Below, piece after piece: positions 54,701 to 61,300 of a stretch of 64,000 nt of DNA. Numbering within the stretch: the stretch's first letter is position 1; each line of letters begins with the position of its first letter. Both the position numbers and the translations under genes were made by a program. Source of the DNA: Opimibacter sp041746735 (GTDB lineage Bacteria; Bacteroidota; Bacteroidia; Chitinophagales; Saprospiraceae); assembly GCA_041746735.1 (NCBI GenBank), contig JBGTGP010000023.1, forward strand, positions 12,441 through 76,440, read 5' to 3'. Below the pieces are notes generated by a model. The model was not told the DNA's origin. It worked only from the letters and a program-made list of their open reading frames with translations, and did no database searches.

Positions 54701-55119
54701 TTCGTGCTGTACCCTCCCATACCATTGACATCCGGTCCATTGGCCGCAAGGGCCCATGTAAACGCATTGTCATTGGCAAGACCTACCGTAAAAGGTCCGA
54801 AAGCTACAGCTCCTGTAGGGTCAAGGATACGGAAGGAAAAACTGCTGTTGAGATTGCCAAAATCATCGGCTTCTGCTGACAGTCCGATATACACGGAGTC
54901 ATTGACCGCATCCGTAATCCGCAGCTTGAGGGCTGACGTAGTACCAAAACTGGTAAACGAGGCAAAGTTGCCAAATCCTGCTGCATTGGTATGGAGCATT
55001 GCAGAATCTGCCGCTGTGGGGGACAACTCCTTGGTCCCTTCTGCATGGATATTCCCGGAGGAAATCACCAGCAAAAGAAAAAGTCCTGAGATGATGTTCA
55101 GTCGGTTCTTGATGTTCAT
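45712..55119 (-). CDS. giant HYR-repeat/dockerin surface protein, T9SS type A
   Basis: 3,135 residues. The signal peptide is residues 1-26 (IISGLFLLLVISSGNIHA). The N-terminal 600 residues contain beta-rich domains and one SprB-like segment near 586-656. About eleven HYR-type repeats of roughly 80 residues follow (about 660-1560), each with DxxPPTFT...DCG...DNCSD...RTW...D.CGN. More Ig-like domains come next, then a dockerin-like pair of calcium loops (near 2790-2846, STLDLVRIQKHLLG and AADANNSQQVSAIDLVEIRK). The C-terminal type A sorting domain is about 3053-3135 (YQNEPNPWTGTTAIGFNLP ... GVLYYRLESG). It should be exported by T9SS and anchored or released at the surface, as an adhesin or matrix protein. 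No PorP/SprF partner gene is adjacent. Confidence 0.9.
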   Translation of the reverse strand: MNIKNRLNIISGLFLLLVISSGNIHAEGTKELSPTAADSAMLHTNAAGFGNFASFTSFGTTSALKLRITDAVNDSVYIGLSAEADDFGNLNSSFSFRILDPTGAVAFGPFTVGLANDNAFTWALAANGPDVNGMGGYSTNTTLFPYSRFKPNMTGDYVLQFDDGAPNNIVNVLFFDFTVRNGGVVQPGRLWSNNWSLRTPPIKPNDLPDCQFDRPFNGVFYSYTMDGFVSLIDFNGSGFQGLSFNVAFGDRGPGTTGNVIIDRRSIKNMNATANNAEHMVFINDPDPNEFPSSNAQCGDVELFTVTCESADSFCILVGVTQPGLVEIILDFVNNGIYDEDTTDVILAYLFETADTVCIYWNGLKGDGSPLAFGEPVPTVLRYSQGVQHYAAFDVEFLKNGFCVQTIRPICPGVATDLLFWDDSQITDDVNTQTIDEGDPGTGQPKVQLNGCTCGVNGCRTWDNFQIGDPPTGNCTGTPFGYGENNTLNTWWFASTTIISGINLPFAQVSIVGDSAICLGDSTIFFADVFPDTIDFVYEWSGPGGFMASTPNTGYISVPGMYYVTITDTVAMCTAVDSALLIVHDNPTTLIDFNCLGNNQQNANVLLDVFGGQGPFTFLWSNGAMTEDLFNVPPGTYSVIVTDANGCMAFDTIVVEGCCDLTITCPPADGGTYSCPDDVPLADVDDVVVVQFCDDVTISINESDNGATGCPGDPLIITRIYTVEDQAGNILTCTQTIQVVDDVAPSVVSGVADVSVACTDPLTLMALGSPSYLDNCSSTTVTFRDDSVGFDGTCTNNVIGLILRKFFGEDDCGNIDSSVVQTITVRDLVAPTFTAPADVTIDCAADISPVNTGEILDTLDNCQSPMIVTFTDLVVQGICPVSDTIFRTWRVTDACGNSASALQILILLDTVPPTFTVPDTVTLDCGANIDPAFTGQITDASDNCSDVTISYTDLIALDGCPVNDTVFRTWVVEDRCGNSTSGVQVILRLDTTPPTFTTPADTIIDCGSSTDTLFTGSITDATDNCSDVTISYSDEVIPGMCPGIDTTFRTWTVMDNCFNSSTGVQTIIRIDTMPPVINFCPPNVTVSCDDATDPQSLGAALASDNCDVEVDITFVDTPPGAGCTNDTPIQRLWIATDDCGNSSTCIQLILVQDLEAPTFNLPPDITLSCDEDNSPAVAGVPSEVDDNCSIPEVTFTDLVIEGDCSPFADTVFRTWVVTDFCGNSTSGVQIIYRVDIEAPTFTVPPQTTISCDGASTPDITGMVTDTLDNCSFMMVDFVDLVLPDGCPTQDTIERTWIVTDRCGNSSTAIQYILRLDQEAPTFTVPADTLIDCGTSTLPDVTGDVLDATDNCSDVTVSYSDVTIDGVCPVLTVITRTWIAIDQCDNATSAVQIIMVQDTTAPSFSLPADITIDCELDINDLTLTGNISEVTDCSSIQDTTYMDAIGIDGCDGTAVIFRTWSVSDFCNNVGTGIQIITIQDTLPPNITIPADITINCDQNPLDTTITGGMIIFMDNCSMMFGAMFTDDNTGLTGCNGTGIILRTWLIDDECDNAATMTQVITIVDVTPPVALCQNIVIDFASGNEVTITPEQIDNGSFDNCGDVTLELSQTVFTCDQFIGSSSIPVILTVTDECGNVSTCEALVSGIGGLLEINCPSNFIIYLGPGECSAFINYTVTASAICGGVPELTQVDGTGYTSGDAFPIGTTIQTWIATNDSDTATCSFTVTIIEYSGPVTMACNDTINIGADQNCEVHLFADMILEGNQYRCYDGYIITVETVGTDTGWIVFPVADLLGGYYHVTITDPVTGISCWGVIGIEDKIPPQIVCACTPGTPGADTCQISCLEVDLLASGNIPAHLYPEVIENCGYTLEVANIEVNDLGCGEGTVIVTWIATDLSGLTASCEQQFEILPLTIEDLIFPDNYVGECGSSSHPSVTGWPTIYSYDLTDQAGLCNLFLGYWDKPLDDCGGGSKILRTWTVLDWCTQELIEGHQVIKLTDDQGPVLVCPSNINVGTDFWYCHANVSVPHPQAYDACSPIVSYVLSSSSGTIVQFGNNYTINGLELGTHYLTWTVTDLCGNSSTCSFTITVVDDVAPVGNCDHHTIVSLTNDGPQGVTLVPAYVFDDGSYDNCGPVTFRARRMTSCIDFDWTTNGGCIDDHPNGFVDASDLGTSLKPCVPFACCDVPRSGSRSAPIMVELEITDAAGNKNYCMVEVEVQDKIGAFIICPPDIQVSCNYWFPAIEGVYRDITGNRNGNLDEDPLSAYFGNMFDALYYNDDESVRQPVIINDPGNTHYQQPRLWGYDGWADDNCFVDLEVRVTIYDDCSGDHLPGNPPPGAIKLIERRFTARDNQSGVSPGVCIQRIWVVDFTPFYISDNSCNNSDPNDGVRWPCDVHITTCPDDLNNTGEPQIFSDACSLIGVTYEDTRFEFAEGACYKILRDWKIIDWCQYNPSTGYGLWSYTQVIKVNDQQAPVFLACPQSPVVLCVADEGVRLPATNQAFLGENDPNASSCSVHVTLKQRLRETCNKQVAYDVKIYPFNGSAFIQVKPRTLANVNANNEVELIFDTEESAIQDIRRNGLPYNSPWCGDYHRILWSVEDGCGNWAYCEYLFRLEDCKQPSPVCIQGLSTVVMPIGCEVTLWAKDFNASSFDDCTPASQLLYSFSGDAYEPSRTFNSTNIPAFGVEVSILIWVADGGTDDNCNSVISWGERNKDFCTTTIVFTDNTGNCDHSGSVVYEGTVLTEKDHPVELVKVTLYKDNEPKYAMTTADNGKYLLVVPPVDDQRYTIEPKRLDQPRNGVSTLDLVRIQKHLLGIEPFTSPYQYIAADANNSQQVSAIDLVEIRKLILGIYSHYPHNDSWRFVDKNYNFANSHHPWPMQEAIDIQYNGTSVSGLDFVGVKIGDVNHSVQANATQLLPRDGRRIITVDVDAPEWVEAGKTVEIILTFPHKVAGFQGTLETHGLLYQEVLSDELSIGSQHIGATQQGMIALSWHDENYQGMEHKGKLSFTLRFASTTSGRILDMIRWSDLIINPEAYTYEDEILDLHLRMPKQTLVTDFALYQNEPNPWTGTTAIGFNLPEAGMVKLTLFDLTGKTIRIIEEEFSAGHQSIQLHQKDAPVHGVLYYRLESGPYSATKKMIRLE
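50430..53140 (-). repeat. HYR-type tandem repeat array
   Basis: About eleven coding repeats spaced 235-245 bases apart. Each unit encodes an Ig-like fold with DNCSD/DNCQS and a TFRTW(T/V)V...D.CGN end. The unit sequences differ enough that slippage is not recent. Confidence 0.8.
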
Positions 55120-55326
55120 GAGTGGTAAAAACTTTACAAATTGTTTGTTTTGTATTGAATATCAACACAATAGCTTTTTATCATCATTCTCAAAAGGGTT
55201 GGACTCCGGACACAGGAACTCACCAGAAAGTGGTGGACCTATTGACCAATGAGGTTAAAGGCAAAATCTGTACCAGAAAATGAGAAATAGAGGAAGGAGG
55301 ATGTCCTGGTGTATCACGAGGGAAAT

Positions 55327-55372
55327 AACATATTCAGGATCAGGGGTATGAACCTGTGATCCTGAATATGTT
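55327..55372. terminator. 16-base perfect hairpin downstream of the giant SprB-like gene
   Basis: Arms AACATATTCAGGATCA / TGATCCTGAATATGTT with a 14-base loop, 11 bases beyond the stop at 55384. On the minus strand the tail is TATTTCCC and not a clean T-run, so termination is likely but not certain. The rest of the 55120-55383 gap shows nothing clear. Confidence 0.55.
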
Positions 55373-55383
55373 AAAAAAGAGAC

Positions 55384-58300
55384 TTACCGAATGAGGGTTA
55401 TATCGCCTTTACGGGACACCTGCTGACCATTGATCAGTTCTACTTTGGCGATGTAGGCGAATACTGCCGGGTTCATTTTTTTACCCCGGAAAGAACCGTC
55501 CCAACCTATGAGTGGATCATTGGGCAGGAAGTCTTCTCCGACAAAGACCTGATTACCCCAGCGGTCGAAAATTTCCAGATACACTACCCTTCTGACCCGG
55601 TGATCCGTAAAGACCGTCACATGGTCATTGATTCCATCGTCATTAGGAGAGAAGACATTGGGGATATATATATCCGCATCCACGTCTACCCGCACCGAGA
55701 TCACATCCTGATCGAGACAGCCACTGGTATAGACAGTGGCGGTGACAACAGCATTATGAAGACCGTAGAGAACGGGATTGAGACAATGCGTACAGGAGAG
55801 TATGTCGGCAGGAGACCATACAATGGAGTCAATTTGAGACCATGGCAGACTGACATCTGCCCAGAGGGTGATGCTATCACCAAGCTCAAGTTCGATATCC
55901 AGTCCGATATCAATAGTCAGTATTATGCCATCTGTGATGGTAAAGGTCTCTTCGTACGAGCATCCGTTTTGATCGATCACCGAGACGATATAATCGCCGG
56001 CCGTCAGATCTTCAAACACCGGAGAGTTTTGAGGTGTGCCGCCATCCAGCGAATACATAAATGGTGGGGTGCCGCCAATCACTTCGGTAACTGTTATGCT
56101 CCCGGATGGATCACCTGCACAAACCGGGATCGTAATGACGGCCCTGATGTCTCCCGGGATATCCGGCACTGTCAATTGAACCGTATCCATGGCCTCACAT
56201 CCGGTGGCCTGATTCAAAACAGTCAGGATATAGGTGCCAGCAGAAATGGGTTCGATCAGATCGGCAACTACATTGTTAATCCCCGGACCAGACCAGGTAT
56301 ATTGGACGCCAGGGCCGGGGCTGGAACCTATAGCATTGAGTAGCGCCGTACTATCGAAACACGTAATCGTTTCCAGCACATTGATATTGGCTAATGGCGG
56401 TGTGGTCATATCCGCTACAAAAACAGAATCGGTATTGGCACAACCGGTGACGGTGTCCATGGCCGTGATATAATAGTATTGGCCCGGAACACCTACTAAT
56501 ACCGAGAGCAATGTATCCGGTGATAAGATACCCCCTACAGGTCCGTTCCATTGGAAAATAATATTCGGCAGATTACTCGTTGCTCCTTCATTTAGAAGCG
56601 TTGTTGGATTGTTGCAATCTATTTGTGCCGGAGGCCCTGCATCTACCGGTGGATAGGCTGTCAGATCCTCGACCATGATCGTATCACTAGCAAAGCATCC
56701 GCTCAGGGTATCCCGTACGACAAACGTAAACATACCGCCTTGTGAAATTTCAATCACAGGCGTATTACCCACAATATTTCCTTCGGTATCAAACCATATA
56801 TACACAATATTGATCCCTTGTGAAGAGCCTGCTGCATTGAGATCAATAAAGGTGCTGTAACAATCCAGACTATTGGGATCCTGAATAATCGCGACGATCT
56901 GGGTCACCAGATTATCTATAAATACCTGGTCCGGCGCTGAAACACAACCGGTCAGTGTATTGGTGACAACCAGTGTATATGTACCAGGAACCGTAATCAC
57001 CGGATTGGGGAGGTTCTCGTTTGTGGCATTGATTCCGGGACCGGTCCATTGATAGGTAAACTCAGGTCCAACCGGTCCGGCCTGTAGCGTGACCGTATCT
57101 ATATCACAACTGATAAACGCATCCGGCCCCGCATCAGCAATGACGGTGGAAGGATCGATTGTCACCATAACGGTATCCGTATCCACACAGCCTTCAGGAG
57201 AAGTTACCGTCAGTACATACGTACCGGGCAATGAAACCTCTGGCATGAGATCTGTTTCGTTTCCAGCATTGATTCCCGGACCCGACCAGAGCGGAGCACC
57301 ACCGGTGGCACTTCCATTAAGCGTTACGGAGAGTACATTACATTCCAATTCCTGATCATTCCCCGCATTGGCGATTGGCAACGGATTGACAATAAGGTGT
57401 AGGGTGCGTACCGTATCGCAGCCACCGGGACCCGGCAGTGTATCCAGGATAAAGTAACCTGGTGTATCATAGTCTATGCCATTGTGGGTAAAGACTTCTC
57501 CCTGACAGATCGAAACGCCAAGCGTATCCTCATTGAAATCATTAACTATAAGCCGGAGTATCTGTACGGAGTCACAACCTATAGCAGCAGAGACGGTATC
57601 AATCACATAATCGCCAGTTGTGCTGTAATCTATCCCATTGATCGTCACGACCCCACCCGTACAAATGACTGTATCAAGATATGTAACCAGAAGTGGATTG
57701 ACGATCAGTTGAAGCGAAAGCGCGGTATCGCATCCCGTCACCGCCTGCAGTGTATCGACCAGATAAGTACCCGGCATCGAATACGGCGTACCGTTGTAAA
57801 TGTAGACCTCGCCTTCACAAATGAATTCCTGGAAGGTGAATGGCACCAGTGGAAGCCCACTGAGTGTCAGCGTGATCACACTATCACATCCATTTGAAGC
57901 ACCCCCCACCAGCGTTATAGAATACACACCACCGGAGGTGTATGTTTCACCATGGAAGGTATATGTATCGCCGATACAGAACTCATCCTGGAATGCGCCA
58001 GACTGAGCACCGATGGAGGTGATGACAACTTCTACTTCGTTCTCACATCCATTGGCATCTCTGATATGGGCAGTGTAAGTTCCGGCTGGCAGGTTGGTAA
58101 ACACATTGTTTGGACCAAACATACCTGTATTCAGCGCATAGGTATAAGGTCCTAGGCCACCTGATCCGTTGATCGTAATGCTACCATTGCTGAGACCGCA
58201 GTCACTGTTTACTTGTGTGGTCGAAATATTTGGGTTGGGCTTCGGGTTAATCGTCACCTGTTCGGAATCCGTACAGCCAAAGAAGTCCCGGATGGTGATA

Positions 58301-61300
58301 GTATAGGTTCCGGGAGGTACCGGATCAAATACATTGCTCATCTGGAATGTGGGGAGTTGTCGCGAATACATTAATTGGAACCCTGTGCCACTGACTTCGA
58401 TACGGCCATTGGTTTGTCCGCAATCCGGATCTGTGGTGATGATACCGGTAATCATCGGCGGGAGTTCTTCCCAGAGGTATACATTCAGTTCAAACTCACA
58501 ACCGTTGGCATCCCGCATGCGGATGATATAATCACCTTCAGGCCGGTTGGGGAAAATAAAGACAGGAGTGAACGGACCATTATTGATTGAATAGGTAAAG
58601 GGGGGCTGTCCTTCCAGCGCATCTACATCGAGAATGCCATCGGATTGACCGCAATGGGCCGGAGTGATAATGACCCGGAACTCCGCTCCTTCTGAGGGAT
58701 TGATAGTGACTTGCCCGGTAGCGGAGCATCCGTTAATATCCACCACTTCTATATTGTATAAGCCGGCAGGCAATCCGGTGATCATATTATTGCTGCCGTA
58801 GGATGTCCCGTTTAGCAGATAGGTCAATGTACCTGTGCCACCGGTAGCCGTGATCGTGATGCTACCGTCATCTTCACCGCACGTGGTGTGCGTGACTTGA
58901 ATATTGGTTATCTGCGGTCCATCTGTCGTATTAACGGTTACGATCTGCGTTGTCACACAACCGTTACCATCGCGTACCGTCACTGTATAGGTACCCGCTG
59001 CTACGTTTAAGAAAACATTTGAGGACTGGAAGGCTCCGCCAATGGAGTAGGTCAGTGGATTGATTCCAGTCGCATTGATGGTGATCGTTCCATCATTGGC
59101 ACCACAGGAGGTGGGTGTTGGAATGATGCTACTGATTGTCGGGCCTCCGAGATCCTGTATGGTGGCTGTGCCATTGACCGGGCATCCAGTCGCATCCTGT
59201 ACGACGATGTTGTAGGTCCCGGCCGGCAGATTGTTGAATACATTGGATGATTGGAAACTCAAACCCCCATTGATGGAATACATCAGCGGCGCTGCTCCTC
59301 CGGTGGCTGTTATGGTAATGGATCCATCAGACTGCCCGCATGATGCATTGACTATACTGATATTGGTAATCATTGGGGCATTCGTAGAATTTACTGTGAC
59401 AGGAAGTGTATCCGTACAGCCGGCTGCATCAATCAGGTAGACCAGGTAGTTTCCTGCTCCTAGTCCGGGGAAAATGGGTGTCACACCGTAGTTGGTACCG
59501 TCTATGGAATACATAACCGGCGGAGCGCCTCCGGTGGAGGTAGCTGTTACGGAACCATTGTCGACACCACATGATGCATCTTCAACACTGACGATCATCA
59601 GTTCAGGTCCCTGTCCAACGTCTACCACAATATTTTGGGTAGCTGTACACCCCGCAGCATCGCGCACAGTGATGGTATACCCCCCCGGTGCCAGCATCGT
59701 AAATACATTGCTAAGCTGAAAGTCTATTCCATTAATGGAATATTCGATTGGGGGCATGGTGCTGTTCGCACTCACAGTAATAACCCCATTATTGATACCT
59801 GAACAGGTAGCGGGGTCTGCAATGATGTTATCTATCGTTAGATCACATGGAAGTGCGCCTTCGATGGTAAATGAGCACACCGCTACACAGCCTTCGGCAT
59901 CTTCTACCTCTATGTTGTAAACCCCTCCGGGGAGACCGGTGATAATAAAGCTGCCATCCGAATTTAGTCCTATGGACCCTGACGTGGGCCCGGTCCACGA
60001 AATCGTATATGGCCCTACTCCACCCGACACCGATACTTGACCTTGACCATCATTAGCTCCGGGCGCTGTCTCATTCTGGATCGTCAGACAACTGATCGTC
60101 AACTCGTATACTGTAACCATTATCGTATCTGCATCAGAGCATCCTCCTTGTGTCACGGTATAGATGACTTCAAACACACCGGTACCCATCGTAGCGGGAT
60201 TAAACTGATCGTTGGTGACATCACCACTCCAAACACCACCTGCTGGGGTGCCCTGTAGGGTAAAAACACCTGAACTGGTACAACGTGGCCCAGGATCCGT
60301 TATCGAGACGTTGGGTGGTCCGATCTCATTCAATTGAAGATTGACAATAGAATCACATCCACCTTGTGACGTATACATATAAGGGCCGAAAGCCCCGCCT
60401 GTAGTTGTCGTACTGCCATCTGGCAATACATACACATCGCCAGTGCAGAACTCATCTGTCAGATTGTTGATAATCTGAAGAATTTCTTCCAGCTCGACGA
60501 ACACGAGTGAATCACATCCGCTGCCAGTCGGGAACGGATACGGACCGAATGAGCCTCCGACAGTTGTGGTACTCCCATCCGGCAAAATGTACGTTGAGCC
60601 TTCACAGAAAGAGTCATCGAGATTCGTCACAATCGTATTGATCAGCGTAAGGTTAACGAACACGGTGGAGTCACATCCTTCGTTAGTGATGAACAGATAC
60701 GGTCCGAACATCCCTCCAACTGTGGTGGTGCTGCCATCGGGGAGTATATACGTTTGGCCTTCGCAGAAATTATCCACGATATTGTTTTGGACGGGATCAA
60801 AGCCAGTCAGGTTCAACGTGACGATTGAGTCACAACCATTTGCTGCCGGGAATGTATAAGGTCCAAAGATGCCACCTGTCATAGTGGTACTCCCATCCGG
60901 TAACATATAAATATCTCCATTGCAGAATGAATCTGTCAGATTGGTTATGGAGTTATTATTTTCTGTAAGATTCACCCATACTGTAGAATCACAGCCATCC
61001 GCATTGACAAAGTCAAACGGTCCAAACATTCCACCCATATTCGTGGTGGTGCCATCTGGAAGGACATAATCTTCGCCGGAGCAAATCGCATCTGTGATCT
61101 GAACCAGATCTGCATCAAAGCGGGTCAAATCTACATTGACCAGAGAGTCACAACCTGATCCGCTGGTAAACATATAGGGGCCGAATGATCCCCCAACCAA
61201 TGTGGTGCTGCCATCCGGCAAGACATAGGTATCACCTTCGCAAAATGTGTCGACCAGGTCAGTAATGACTTGTGATATCTCTGTGAGCTCCAGATTGACA

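Noticed and set aside
55600..56343. A 247-codon plus-strand frame opposite the SprB-like giant
   Set aside because: It lies wholly within a well-supported repeat protein gene and encodes no recognisable domain; the same holds for many shorter frames opposite both giants.
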